64,000 nt of DNA from Corynebacterium glyciniphilum AJ 3170 (GTDB taxonomy: Bacteria; Actinomycetota; Actinomycetes; Mycobacteriales; Mycobacteriaceae): contig NZ_VDYZ01000007.1 in NCBI RefSeq assembly GCF_007673095.1, positions 1-64,000 of the forward strand. The letters run 5' to 3'. Of this stretch, positions 1 through 7,730 are shown in pieces. The position numbers were made by a program, and so were the translations under genes. Under the pieces are notes generated by a model. The model was not told where the DNA came from. It worked only from the letters and a program-made list of their open reading frames with translations, and ran no database searches. Positions within the stretch are counted from its first letter, which is position 1. The number at the start of each line of letters is the position of its first letter.

Positions 1-282
1 ACCGGTGGGCTCGCCGCCGCCGTTGGGGGAGAGGTTCTTCCAGAAGATGGAGTGGTTGGTGTGTCCGCCCAGGTTGAACGCGAGGTTCTTGGACAGCGCG
101 CGGATCTGGTCGGGGTTGGTGCCTTCCTCGCGGGCCTTTTCGAGGGCGTCGAGGGCGGTGTTGGCGCCGGCGACGTAGGTGGCGTGGTGCTTGTCGTGGT
201 GCAGCTGCATGATCTCGGCGGAGATGTGCGGCTCGAGGGCGTCGTAGTCGTAGGGGAGGTCGGGAAGCTCGTAGACAGCCAT
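1..282 (-). CDS. sodA: Superoxide dismutase (Mn/Fe type), 5' part
   Basis: First 94 codons of a Mn/Fe superoxide dismutase, which turns superoxide into hydrogen peroxide and oxygen. The N-terminus reads [18 protein letters not shown]. It is followed by the helical hairpin with HHDKHHATY, which carries the first metal-ligand His, and by [16 protein letters not shown], which carries the second. The gene is read leftward and leaves the window at base 1, so the C-terminal half with the Asp and His ligands is not visible. The ATG at 282 has a GAAAGGA ribosome site about 8 nt upstream on the minus strand. It is divergent from ldh; a perfect palindrome lies between them (378-393). Family assignment is very safe; metal preference cannot be read from this part. 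Confidence 0.96.
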   Translation of the reverse strand, partial: MAVYELPDLPYDYDALEPHISAEIMQLHHDKHHATYVAGANTALDALEKAREEGTNPDQIRALSKNLAFNLGGHTNHSIFWKNLSPNGGGEPTG

Positions 283-377
283 GTTCTCGATCCTTTCGTT
301 GTCGGTAATCGTTTGTCCGTCCACCAGTGTGGTCAGTTTCCGTGCACCTCGCAATGATTTACCTATTGAATTAAGGA

Positions 378-393
378 GTTCAATGGATTGAAC
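378..393. promoter_or_regulatory. Perfect palindrome in the sodA-ldh intergenic region
   Basis: GTTCAAT-GG-ATTGAAC, two 7-bp arms around a 2-bp spacer. A further TTGAA half site lies just upstream at 365-369. It lies about 96 bp upstream of the sodA start and 115 bp upstream of the ldh start. The shape is that of a dimeric repressor or activator site; the regulator is unknown. Confidence 0.45.
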
Positions 394-507
394 ATATGAA
401 TGGGTCCGCTAAAAGACATCCCACCTGCGGTGTTCCGTCTCTCGGCGTACGCTGGGGATTGATTCACCGTGGCCCACGCACGCCGACCGACACCCACAGG
501 AGCAGCC

Positions 508-1473
508 ATGAGAGCCAGCGCAGGTACGAGGATCGTTCTGATCGGGGCGGGGGACGTGGGCGTGGCCTACGCCTACGCACTGGTGAACCAGGGGCTCTGT
601 GACCACCTCGTCATCATCGACGTGGACGAGCGTAAGACCTGGGGACACGTCCAGGATCTCAACCACGCGGTGCCCTGGTCTGGTCACGGGACACGCGTCA
701 CCCAGGGTGACTACTCCGACTGCGCCGACGCGTCCATCGTCTGCATCTGCGCCGGAGCCGCACAGAAACCCGGGGAGACCCGACTGGACCTCGTCGGCAA
801 GAACGTGTCCATTTTCCAGGACATCGTCGGCAGAGTCCGCGACTCCGGCTTCGACGGTATCTACCTGGTGGCGTCCAACCCTGTCGACATCCTCTCGTAC
901 GCCACGTGGAGGATCTCCGGGGTTCCCTCGAACCAGGTCATCGGCTCCGGCACCATTCTCGACACCGCCCGGTTCCGGTCCGCCCTCGGGGAGTACTTCC
1001 AGGTCTCCCCGACCTCGGTCCACGCCTACGTCATCGGCGAGCACGGGGACACCGAGCTTCCGGTCCTGTCCGCCGGTTCTGTCGCAGGCGTACCGTTGCC
1101 TGTCCGGTTGGCGCAGTCCCCGGACGGTGGGGAGAGCGTCAGTGAGATCTTCCGGCGCACCCGCGACGCCGCCTACGAGATCATCAACGCGAAAGGGTCC
1201 ACGAGTTTCGGCATCGGCGTCGGGATGGCCAGGATCACCCGGGCCGTCCTACGTAACGAGGATGTCGTCCTGCCGGTGTCAGCGCTGGTCGACGGCCAGT
1301 ACGGTCGGGACGACGATCCCGCGATCTACATCGGTACCCCGGCCGTGATCAACCGTCGGGGTATCCGGGAGGTCATCGAGCTCGGTCTGGACGACACCGA
1401 GCAGGGGCAGTTCGACACCTCGGCGGACACGCTGCAGCAGGTCATGGATGATGCGGGAGTCTTCCGGCTCTAG
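508..1473 (+). CDS. ldh: L-lactate dehydrogenase
   Basis: NAD-dependent L-lactate dehydrogenase, 321 aa, interconverting pyruvate and L-lactate in the cytoplasm. Visible are the Rossmann nucleotide-binding loop [11 protein letters not shown], the loop [15 protein letters not shown] whose Gln favours pyruvate over oxaloacetate (LDH rather than MDH), the [10 protein letters not shown] segment with the substrate Asn, the ICGSGT-like stretch [14 protein letters not shown], and the catalytic His in GEHGDTE. I chose ATG 508 because AGGAG lies 6 nt upstream. A GTG at 469 would add 13 residues not typical of the family. The gene is divergent from sodA and convergent with the patatin gene, whose stop lies 1 nt beyond its own. 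Confidence 0.95.
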   Translation: MRASAGTRIVLIGAGDVGVAYAYALVNQGLCDHLVIIDVDERKTWGHVQDLNHAVPWSGHGTRVTQGDYSDCADASIVCICAGAAQKPGETRLDLVGKNVSIFQDIVGRVRDSGFDGIYLVASNPVDILSYATWRISGVPSNQVIGSGTILDTARFRSALGEYFQVSPTSVHAYVIGEHGDTELPVLSAGSVAGVPLPVRLAQSPDGGESVSEIFRRTRDAAYEIINAKGSTSFGIGVGMARITRAVLRNEDVVLPVSALVDGQYGRDDDPAIYIGTPAVINRRGIREVIELGLDDTEQGQFDTSADTLQQVMDDAGVFRL

Positions 1474-1474
1474 C

Positions 1475-2419
1475 TCAGACCCGTAGGAAACGCCGGATCA
1501 GCGGCATCTCCTCGCGGGCCTGGGCCAGCCCCGCCTCATAGGTCTCCGCCAGCTCGTTGAGCTTGCGGGTGCCGTTACCCAGGGGCATCCGGTGCGGGGC
1601 GAAGATGTACGCCTTGCCCCGCCTCTCCTGCTCGAAGATCCAGTCCCGGGTCCGGTTGTACCGGGCGTGCCGGTCCAGCATCGACTGTGCCAGGGCCGGG
1701 TACTGGGGAAACGCCCGCTTCACGAACCAGGTGAACTTCGAGGCGCTCTTGCGGTAGGAGCGGGTGCGTGTCATCACCACGAGGAACCGGTCGAAGCCCT
1801 CCATCTCGATCGCGGAGTCGACCGGGATGCCTCCGGTGGAGCCGAACGCGCCGTCGAAGTAGACCTCGGTGCCGATCTTCGTCGGCGGCATGACGATCGG
1901 CAGCGACGCCGACGCACGCGCATGCCGCAGGAAGTCGTCCAGGCCGTGCATGTCCTCACGTGACCAGTGCACCGTTTCGCCGCTGCGGCCGTTGAACCCG
2001 GAGATACGGAAGTTCCCCGGGCTGGCGGTGATCGCGTCCCAGTCCGGCACCATGCTCCGGTCCTCGACCTGGGCGTCGGGGCCGAAGATGTAGCGCGCAT
2101 TGAAGAACCCGTCGCCACGGAGGAACGGCCGGATCCCGCCGAAGAGCGGGTCTCCGGGGAAGACGGTGAAGTAGTCGCGTGCCAGCCGGGTGTCCTGCGA
2201 GAGGTAGGTGGCCACGTGCACGGCCGACGCGGAGTTGCCGTAGGCCCAGTCGAACTGGATGCCTTCCTCGAGCAGTGCCTGGACCATCGCCGAGGAGAAT
2301 GCGGCGCGCATCGCCCCACCCTCGAACACCAGCGCGGTGTCGCTGACCGACCTGCTCGGGACGTCCCGTGCCGGGCCCCCGTGCAGAGGGGGTCGGACAC
2401 CTGCCGGAAAATCTGCCAC
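1475..2419 (-). CDS. Patatin-like phospholipase family protein with altered nucleophile elbow
   Basis: 314-aa protein of the bacterial patatin-like family (Ser-Asp dyad lipid acyl hydrolases). The oxyanion-hole segment FEGGAMRAAF and the DGA motif (YFDGAFGSTGG) with the catalytic Asp are present. The nucleophile elbow reads YGNSASAVH, that is GxSxS where the family has GxSxG. The nucleophile Ser is kept but the second Gly is Ser. No signal peptide or membrane segment is seen, so it is probably cytoplasmic. The only start in frame is GTG 2419, without a clear ribosome site. It lies divergent from and overlapping the predicted leader of the GDPD gene. Activity is uncertain because of the elbow change. 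Confidence 0.82.
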   Translation of the reverse strand: MADFPAGVRPPLHGGPARDVPSRSVSDTALVFEGGAMRAAFSSAMVQALLEEGIQFDWAYGNSASAVHVATYLSQDTRLARDYFTVFPGDPLFGGIRPFLRGDGFFNARYIFGPDAQVEDRSMVPDWDAITASPGNFRISGFNGRSGETVHWSREDMHGLDDFLRHARASASLPIVMPPTKIGTEVYFDGAFGSTGGIPVDSAIEMEGFDRFLVVMTRTRSYRKSASKFTWFVKRAFPQYPALAQSMLDRHARYNRTRDWIFEQERRGKAYIFAPHRMPLGNGTRKLNELAETYEAGLAQAREEMPLIRRFLRV

Positions 2420-2472
2420 GGGGAGTCATACTACAGTGCATCGGTCCGCGCCATCGGCCGGATCGGGTAACA

Positions 2473-3255
2473 ATGGGGGACGTGAAGATCATCGCGCACC
2501 GCGGGGCGAGCGGTTACCGGCCCGAACTGACCCTCGACGCCTATGAACTCGCCGTCGAGCAGCGGGCGGACGGCATCGAGTGTGATATTCGACTCACCGC
2601 CGACGGGGTCCCCGTGGTCATCCACGACGCCACGGTCGACCGCACGTCCGACGGTGCCGGGACCGTCGCGACGATGCCGTTGGCGCAACTCCGGGAATTC
2701 AACGTGGGAACAGCGGAACGCCCCCAGCGTATTCCGACGCTGCAGGAACTGCTCGGGTTCATCCAGGACGTACAGACCAGCGACTACCGGCCCGAGCTCT
2801 TCATCGAGACCAAACGGCTCGGCAGTGCAGGGGAGCGGGACGGACGTCTGGAGGCGGCGATGAACCGCGAACTGCATGCCGCCGGTCTGGCGGACGGTGG
2901 CCCGGGTGGCCCGGGCAGCCTGGTCCACCTGATCTCCTTCGACCACGGCTCCCTGGCCCGCTTCTCCGCCCTGAACCCGCAGATCCCCCGGATCTACCTG
3001 CGGAAGGAGTACTTTCTGTGGCGCATGCTGAAGCATGTCGAGCCGATGGGCGTCGCCCCGTCGCAGGGATTCTCGATGTACCGCGCACGGCAGGCACCGC
3101 AGCAGGTCGTCGGTGCCGGTGACCGTACCTACGTCTTCACCGCCAACCGGCGGGACGATCTCCTCTGGCTGCATCGCCACGGTGTCAGGTGGGCCGCCAC
3201 CGACTACCCCGACCGCGCCCGACGGGTGATCGACGGCGCCGTGAGTCTTCCCTGA
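2473..3255 (+). CDS. Glycerophosphodiester phosphodiesterase
   Basis: GDPD-family enzyme of 260 aa that hydrolyses glycerophosphodiesters to sn-glycerol 3-phosphate and an alcohol. It begins with the family's hallmark IIAHRGASGY, followed by ELTLDAYELA, then GIECDIRLTADGVPVVIHD, which holds the catalytic Glu/Asp and second His. ETKR follows at mid-protein. No signal peptide is seen, so the enzyme is predicted to be cytoplasmic. The ATG at 2473 is taken as start; a GTG at 2482 is a possible alternative. The end of the gene overlaps the promoter of the next gene, so the two may also be co-transcribed. Confidence 0.88.
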   Translation: MGDVKIIAHRGASGYRPELTLDAYELAVEQRADGIECDIRLTADGVPVVIHDATVDRTSDGAGTVATMPLAQLREFNVGTAERPQRIPTLQELLGFIQDVQTSDYRPELFIETKRLGSAGERDGRLEAAMNRELHAAGLADGGPGGPGSLVHLISFDHGSLARFSALNPQIPRIYLRKEYFLWRMLKHVEPMGVAPSQGFSMYRARQAPQQVVGAGDRTYVFTANRRDDLLWLHRHGVRWAATDYPDRARRVIDGAVSLP

Positions 3256-3259
3256 CCGC

Positions 3260-3265
3260 TAGACT
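3260..3265 (+). promoter_or_regulatory. -10 box of a leaderless promoter (DUF5926 gene)
   Basis: TAGACT ends 7 nt before GTG 3273, so transcription should begin at the start codon itself. This supports the GTG start over upstream in-frame starts. It lies 6 nt past the GDPD stop codon. Confidence 0.6.
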
Positions 3266-3272
3266 GTGGGCC

Positions 3273-4214
3273 GTGGCTAAGAAGAACAGGAAGAACAAGA
3301 ACCAGGACGATCTGCCCGAGGGCATGAGCCGTCGCCAGGCGAAGCTCGCCAAGCGTGCCGCCGAGCGTGCCGCGCTGGAGCGCGACCCCCGCCCCTACGA
3401 CGGGTTCTCCGCTGAGACCGACCTGATCGCGCTGCAGGAGTTCGTCCCCTCCGCGTACTTCACCGCGGAGACGGAGAAGGACGCCGGCTTCACCCGCACG
3501 GTGACGATCTGCACCGTCCTCCCCGGGGCGGCGGCAGCGCTCGTCCGGGCCGACGAGGAGGGCGGCGAGGCACTGGTCGCCCTGCAGACCCAGCACCGCG
3601 GTGACAACCCCAACCGGGACCTGGCCTTCGCCCTGAACTGGGCCAGGGAGGCGGCACCGGGCAGCAGCCTGGAGGTCGCCGTCGCCGACGGTTCCGAGCC
3701 GGCCCTGTCCTCCCTCCTGGTCGCCGACCAGACGCCGACGATCGAGGTGCGGGACGACTTCAACTGGTGGCTCACCGAGGACCAGCGCGACAATCCGCAG
3801 GTTGTCGCCTCCCTCGACCAGGCCAACGCCTCGGTCCTGCCCAGCGCGCGCGTGGACGCCGGGATCACCGGATCCGCCTGGTGGATCGACCCGGGAGAGA
3901 AGGCACACATCCGCTGGGTCCGGCCGGAGACGGAGGCGCAGCTGCTCCCCGCACTCGCCCGCGTCCACGCCGCAGGCCAGCTGAACCTCGGCGAGGACAC
4001 GCGCTTCGCCGGAGTCTTCCGCACCCACGGCATCCTCGTCCCCGTGTTCGACCTGGACAACACCATGGACGCCAGCGAGTTCGCGGCGCCGTTGCAGGAA
4101 CTGGACGCCCGGATCGCCACCGCGCTGTCCGAGATCGCGGACGGTGGATCCCTCACCGCGGAGGAGCAGAAGTCGCGTCAGACGATCATCGCCCGCGAGG
4201 TCACGATCCGCTGA
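3273..4214 (+). CDS. DUF5926 family protein
   Basis: 313-aa protein of a conserved actinobacterial family of unknown function. It begins with a strongly basic stretch (VAKKNRKNKNQ, then RRQAKLAKRAAERAA) that looks nucleic-acid- or membrane-surface-binding. A mainly acidic, Ala-rich globular part follows, with WWLTEDQR near residue 165 and WWIDPGEKAHIRWVRPE near residue 210. No signal peptide, membrane segment or catalytic motif can be recognised. The leaderless promoter at 3260-3265 fixes the GTG start. It sits between the GDPD gene and tpx on the same strand, and the gap to tpx is 27 nt. I recognise the family by its overall pattern only and assign no function. Confidence 0.75.
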   Translation: MAKKNRKNKNQDDLPEGMSRRQAKLAKRAAERAALERDPRPYDGFSAETDLIALQEFVPSAYFTAETEKDAGFTRTVTICTVLPGAAAALVRADEEGGEALVALQTQHRGDNPNRDLAFALNWAREAAPGSSLEVAVADGSEPALSSLLVADQTPTIEVRDDFNWWLTEDQRDNPQVVASLDQANASVLPSARVDAGITGSAWWIDPGEKAHIRWVRPETEAQLLPALARVHAAGQLNLGEDTRFAGVFRTHGILVPVFDLDNTMDASEFAAPLQELDARIATALSEIADGGSLTAEEQKSRQTIIAREVTIR

Positions 4215-4241
4215 TCGGCAATCTGTGCCACCATGGGTGGC

Positions 4242-4739
4242 ATGGCTGATACCGCATTCCAAGGAACCCCTGCCCACACCGTCGGTGACCTGCCCGCAGT
4301 CGGCGAGCAGGCACCCAACTTCACCACCGTGTCCGCCGAGCTCAAGGACGTCAACGGCGACTCGCTCCGCGGCAAGCGTGTGGTGCTGAACATCTTCCCC
4401 TCGGTCGACACCGGTGTCTGCGCCGCGTCCGAGCGGGAGTTCAACAAACGGGCCACCGACCTGGAGAACACCGCCGTCGTCTCCGTCTCGAAGGACCTCC
4501 CTTTCGCACTGGGACGGTTCTGCGCCGCCGAGGGCATCGAGAACGTGGAGGCCACCTCCGCCTTCCGGTCCTCCTTCGGTGAGGACTTCGGTGTGACTCT
4601 CACCGACTCCCCGCTCGCCGGTCTGTTGGGCCGCTCGGTGGTTGTCCTGGACACCGACGGCACCGTCCTGCACTCACAGCTGGTCCCGGAGATCACCACC
4701 GAGCCCGACTACGACGCCGCGCTCGCCGTCCTGAACTGA
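4242..4739 (+). CDS. tpx: Thiol peroxidase
   Basis: Atypical 2-Cys peroxiredoxin of the Tpx family, 165 aa from ATG 4242, which reduces hydroperoxides with thioredoxin. The peroxidatic Cys is in [16 protein letters not shown] and the resolving Cys in [12 protein letters not shown], the correct spacing for Tpx. The opening MADTAFQG and [10 protein letters not shown] match the family N-terminus. An ATG at 4233 would add only three residues (MGG) and is less like the family. It is followed by a small hairpin (4749-4764) shared with the convergent LCP gene. Confidence in function is high; the exact start is less certain. Confidence 0.93.
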   Translation: MADTAFQGTPAHTVGDLPAVGEQAPNFTTVSAELKDVNGDSLRGKRVVLNIFPSVDTGVCAASEREFNKRATDLENTAVVSVSKDLPFALGRFCAAEGIENVEATSAFRSSFGEDFGVTLTDSPLAGLLGRSVVVLDTDGTVLHSQLVPEITTEPDYDAALAVLN

Positions 4740-4748
4740 CCGCAACCG

Positions 4749-4764
4749 GCCGGTGCCGACCGGC
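4749..4764. terminator. Short hairpin between convergent tpx and LCP genes
   Basis: GCCGGT-gccg-ACCGGC: 6-bp stem and 4-nt loop, followed on the plus strand by TTAAAT. It is small, but sits exactly in the 30-bp convergent gap. Confidence 0.35.
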
Positions 4765-4769
4765 TTAAA

Positions 4770-6092
4770 TCAGCGCAGCTCGCTGAAGAGCTCCTCGGCG
4801 GCGCCGTCGTCCCAGAGGACCACACTTCCCGCGTCCGTGTCGGCGAATCCGCCGACGGGGACGGTCTGCTGGTCCGCGCCGCGGATCATGCCGAGCGCGA
4901 GGCGCGCGAGGTGCCACACATGGTCGCTCTCGTCCACGGTCAGCGCGTCGGAGAACGCGTTGATCAGGGGAAGGGCCCGGAAAGGGTTGGCGAGGGTGCC
5001 GAACGAACCCACCTTCGAGACCACGGCGTTGAGGAACTCACGCTGGCGTTCCACCCGGTCCAGGTCACCGTTGGCTGAGGTGTACCGGGTGCGCACGTAG
5101 CCCAGAGCCGTCGGCCCGTCCATTTCCTGGCAGCCCGCCTCGACATTCAGTCCCGCCATCGGGTCGTCGATGGCTTCGGTCGGGCACAGTTCCACTCCGC
5201 CGACCGCGTCGACGATCTTCCCGAAGCCACCGAACCCGATCTCCATGTAGTGGTCCATGCGCATTCCGGTGGACCCCTCGACGGTCTGCTGCAGGAGCTG
5301 CGGGCCACCGAGGGAGAACGCGGAGTTGATCTTCCCCTCGCCGTAGCCGGGGATCGACACATAGGAGTCGCGGGGGATGGACACCATGGTCGGCTTACCA
5401 CCGAAGGTGGGGACGTGGACGACGATGATCGTGTCCGTCCTGGCTCCGCCGTCTGAGAGGTCACCGGCGGCGTAGCGTTCGCCGTCCTCCTCACTCATCC
5501 CGGCACGGGAATCGGAGCCCACGAGCAGCCAGTTCGTCCCTGACGTATTGCCGATGCGGCCCTCGTAGTCGGTGAGTGCGTCGACCCGGTTGAGGTTCGA
5601 GTCGACCCACCATGCGGTGCCACCGGCGACCAGGATGACCACCAGGAGCAGCGCGCCGATGATCCGTAGGGGACGGATCCGCCGACGCTTGCGCGGCCGC
5701 CGGGACCGCGGCGGCGGACCGGACGGTTGCTCGAACGGTTGCCTGGGTGGTTGCTCGGGCGGCGGCTGCTGCCGGTACGGCCGTTGCGGCTCGTACTCCT
5801 GTCGGGGCGGCTGGTACGGGGCGGCCTGCGGTGGCTGTTCCGGTTGCCGGCGGTACTGCGGCGGCTGGGCCTGATTCTGCGGTCGGGCATGGTCCTGGCC
5901 AGCCGCCCGGTGCCGTGGTTCTGCCCTGTGCTCCCCTCCGTAGGCGCGGGTGGCGTCCTGCGGCGGCGGGACCGCACCCGAGGAACGACGGGGCACGGGA
6001 CGCCCGTAACGGTCAAGGATCGGCCGACCGTGCCTGTCACGGGCGACAGGGTCTCCGGAGCGGCCGTCATTGTCGGGCGGGGTTGGTGACAT
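4770..6092 (-). CDS. LytR-CpsA-Psr (LCP) family cell-wall ligase
   Basis: 440-aa membrane-anchored LCP protein. The family transfers glycopolymers from a lipid carrier to peptidoglycan; in corynebacteria the polymer is arabinogalactan. Residues 1-140 form a cytoplasmic Pro/Gln/Arg-rich low-complexity tail (QPPPEQPPRQPFEQPSG and similar). One membrane segment follows near 143-166, then the LCP domain with LLVGSDSR, MVSIPRDSYV, GKINSAFSLGG and the Arg-rich RTRYTSANGDLDRVERQ, which binds the pyrophosphate lipid. It starts at ATG 6092, preceded on the minus strand by TAGTAT at 6099-6104, which suggests a leaderless mRNA. It is divergent from the SdpI-like gene. Which LCP paralogue it is cannot be told from the sequence. 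Confidence 0.9.
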   Translation of the reverse strand: MSPTPPDNDGRSGDPVARDRHGRPILDRYGRPVPRRSSGAVPPPQDATRAYGGEHRAEPRHRAAGQDHARPQNQAQPPQYRRQPEQPPQAAPYQPPRQEYEPQRPYRQQPPPEQPPRQPFEQPSGPPPRSRRPRKRRRIRPLRIIGALLLVVILVAGGTAWWVDSNLNRVDALTDYEGRIGNTSGTNWLLVGSDSRAGMSEEDGERYAAGDLSDGGARTDTIIVVHVPTFGGKPTMVSIPRDSYVSIPGYGEGKINSAFSLGGPQLLQQTVEGSTGMRMDHYMEIGFGGFGKIVDAVGGVELCPTEAIDDPMAGLNVEAGCQEMDGPTALGYVRTRYTSANGDLDRVERQREFLNAVVSKVGSFGTLANPFRALPLINAFSDALTVDESDHVWHLARLALGMIRGADQQTVPVGGFADTDAGSVVLWDDGAAEELFSELR

Positions 6093-6098
6093 GGGGAC

Positions 6099-6104
6099 AT
6101 ACTA
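6099..6104 (-). promoter_or_regulatory. -10 box of a leaderless promoter (LCP gene)
   Basis: TAGTAT on the minus strand, 6 nt before ATG 6092. Confidence 0.5.
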
Positions 6105-6134
6105 CGGGCTGGACGGGTGGAAAACGGAGTCCCG

Positions 6135-6140
6135 TAGGAT
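6135..6140 (+). promoter_or_regulatory. -10 box of a leaderless promoter (SdpI-like gene)
   Basis: TAGGAT ends 7 nt before ATG 6148. Together with the LCP promoter it forms a compact divergent pair of 55 bp. Confidence 0.5.
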
Positions 6141-6147
6141 GCTGATC

Positions 6148-6555
6148 ATGAGTGATGCATTGATGGCAGTGGCGTTTCCGGCGGTCATGGCGGTGGTTCT
6201 GTCCATGGTCATCTCGCAGGTGACGAAGGCTGCTGCGCGAGGCGACCTGCCACGATCCGGGGCGGTGGGGATCCGGACGTCCGCCACGAAGGCCAGTGAC
6301 AACGCGTGGACGGCGGGCCACGAGGCGGCGGCTCCGATGGCCAGGTCGGTGACGTTGGGAACGTCCGTGCTGGCGGTGGTGATCATCATCCTGTCGTTCA
6401 TCTTCGAGGGCGCGTGGGTGACCGCGCTGGGGATCGTCCCCTTTGTGGTTGTCATTGTCAGCCTCGTCCCCCTGGTACGTTCCGCGAACCGTGCCGCCCG
6501 CGCTGCTGAGGCGGGGAAGAAGACGAAGAAGACAGGGAAGAAGCGTAAAGGGTGA
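6148..6555 (+). CDS. Small SdpI-like membrane protein
   Basis: 135-aa protein with three likely membrane segments: residues 4-22 (AVAFPAVMAVVLSMVISQV), about 72-92 and about 94-112. It has a Lys-rich C-terminal tail (KKTKKTGKKRKG). The segment GIRTSATKASDNAWTAGHEAAAP matches the conserved motif of SdpI/YhfL-type proteins. The founding member gives immunity to a secreted toxin, but most members have no known role. ATG 6148 is chosen from the leaderless promoter; an in-frame ATG at 6139 is less likely. It stands alone between the LCP gene and the siderophore lipoprotein. Family membership rests on this single motif. Confidence 0.65.
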   Translation: MSDALMAVAFPAVMAVVLSMVISQVTKAAARGDLPRSGAVGIRTSATKASDNAWTAGHEAAAPMARSVTLGTSVLAVVIIILSFIFEGAWVTALGIVPFVVVIVSLVPLVRSANRAARAAEAGKKTKKTGKKRKG

Positions 6556-6574
6556 GAACCGCCTCCATCAGAAG

Positions 6575-6593
6575 TCAGGGGAGCCTTTCCTGG
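6575..6593 (+). promoter_or_regulatory. Candidate DtxR iron box
   Basis: TCAGGGGAGCCTTTCCTGG matches the 19-bp DtxR consensus as I know it (TTAGGTTAGSCTAACCTAA) at 12 of 19 positions, including both AGG and CCT cores. A TACGAT -10 box follows at 6597-6602, so a bound repressor would cover the -35 region of the siderophore lipoprotein gene. Confidence 0.5.
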
Positions 6594-6642
6594 GTGTACG
6601 ATAAGTCGGTCGACGTTTCCCTGACCGAGGAGAAGTATCCCC

Positions 6643-7722
6643 ATGACTGTCACGATGGCGCCCGGACGTGGTGTCTGGCGGAGTAGAGACCGGCGATCCC
6701 GGGTGCGGACATCACTTGCCGCTCTCGTCGCCACCATGTCGTTGGTGTCCGCAGCCTGTTCCTCAGGTGACGGGGGAGGTGACTCCTCCACCGTCGATGA
6801 GGGTTTCACGCCGGTGACGTTCACCTCGCCCTGGGGCGACAGCACCCCGGAGGCCCGTCCGGAACGCATTGCCGCGGTGGGCTACAAGGACACCGACATC
6901 GTCGCTTCGATGGGTGAGTCTCCGGTGATTGTGCCCGCGAACACCGTTAAACAGGAGACGTGGACCCTTGACGCGTTGAGCGGGGATCCGGAGGCGACCT
7001 TCGAGTACACCGAAAGCGGGATGCCTCCGATGGAGGAACTCGCGGCGGCGGAGCCGGACCTGATCATCGCCAGTCAGCTCGACCTGAAGGATGTCTACGA
7101 CCAGTTGTCGGACATCGCGCCGGTCATTTCCGCAGAGACCCAGGACGATGTCGCGGGCAACTGGCAGCAGACCCTCATCAACCTGGGCGAGGCGCTCGGC
7201 GAGGAGGAGCGGGCGGACGAGGTCGTCCAACAGACGGAGGACACCGTGGCCGCCGTCCGCAAGAAGTACCCCGAGTTCGCGGGTAAGACCGTGTCATTGA
7301 TCCAGTACTTCGGGCTCGACGAAATGAGACTGCTCAACCCTGCCGGTGGCGATGCGGCGGCATTGTTCAGTGAGATGGGCTTCGAGGAAGACCCGGCGAC
7401 CACGGAGCTTCAGGGTGTGCAGCTCGGCGGGGAACGGGTCGACGACCTGGCCGCCGATGTCGTCATTGTCCTCGACAATTCTGACGGGCGGATCGGCGAG
7501 CTCCAGGACAGTGCGGTGTTCCGTAGCATCCCCGCCGTCCGGGACGGCCACAGTCTGGTGATCACCAATAACGCCTTCACGGAGGGGAACGAGCCTTCGT
7601 TCGAGGCCAACGGTAAACACTATGAGGGCAACCTGGCCTGGGCCGTCGCCTACCCGGGGCCGCTCTCGTCGCAATGGGCGGTGGAGACGCTGACGCCGCT
7701 GTTGGCGGACACGGTCGGCTGA
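6643..7722 (+). CDS. Iron-siderophore ABC transporter substrate-binding lipoprotein
   Basis: 359-aa member of the FecB/FhuD-type periplasmic-binding family, which captures ferric siderophores outside the membrane for an ABC importer. It has a basic n-region, a hydrophobic h-region (TSLAALVATMSLVSAA) and the lipobox LVSAAC, so it should be a lipid-anchored surface protein. The mature part shows the usual PERIAAVGY opening strand, AAAEPDLIIAS, LSDIAPVI and a C-terminal WAVAYPGPLSSQWAV. An AGGAG site lies about 10 nt before ATG 6643. A DtxR-like box covers its promoter, arguing for iron repression. No permease or ATPase gene is adjacent, so the cognate transporter is elsewhere. It is paralogous to the four binding proteins at 38-45 kb. 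Confidence 0.9.
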   Translation: MTVTMAPGRGVWRSRDRRSRVRTSLAALVATMSLVSAACSSGDGGGDSSTVDEGFTPVTFTSPWGDSTPEARPERIAAVGYKDTDIVASMGESPVIVPANTVKQETWTLDALSGDPEATFEYTESGMPPMEELAAAEPDLIIASQLDLKDVYDQLSDIAPVISAETQDDVAGNWQQTLINLGEALGEEERADEVVQQTEDTVAAVRKKYPEFAGKTVSLIQYFGLDEMRLLNPAGGDAAALFSEMGFEEDPATTELQGVQLGGERVDDLAADVVIVLDNSDGRIGELQDSAVFRSIPAVRDGHSLVITNNAFTEGNEPSFEANGKHYEGNLAWAVAYPGPLSSQWAVETLTPLLADTVG

Positions 7723-7730
7723 CCGGGGGG

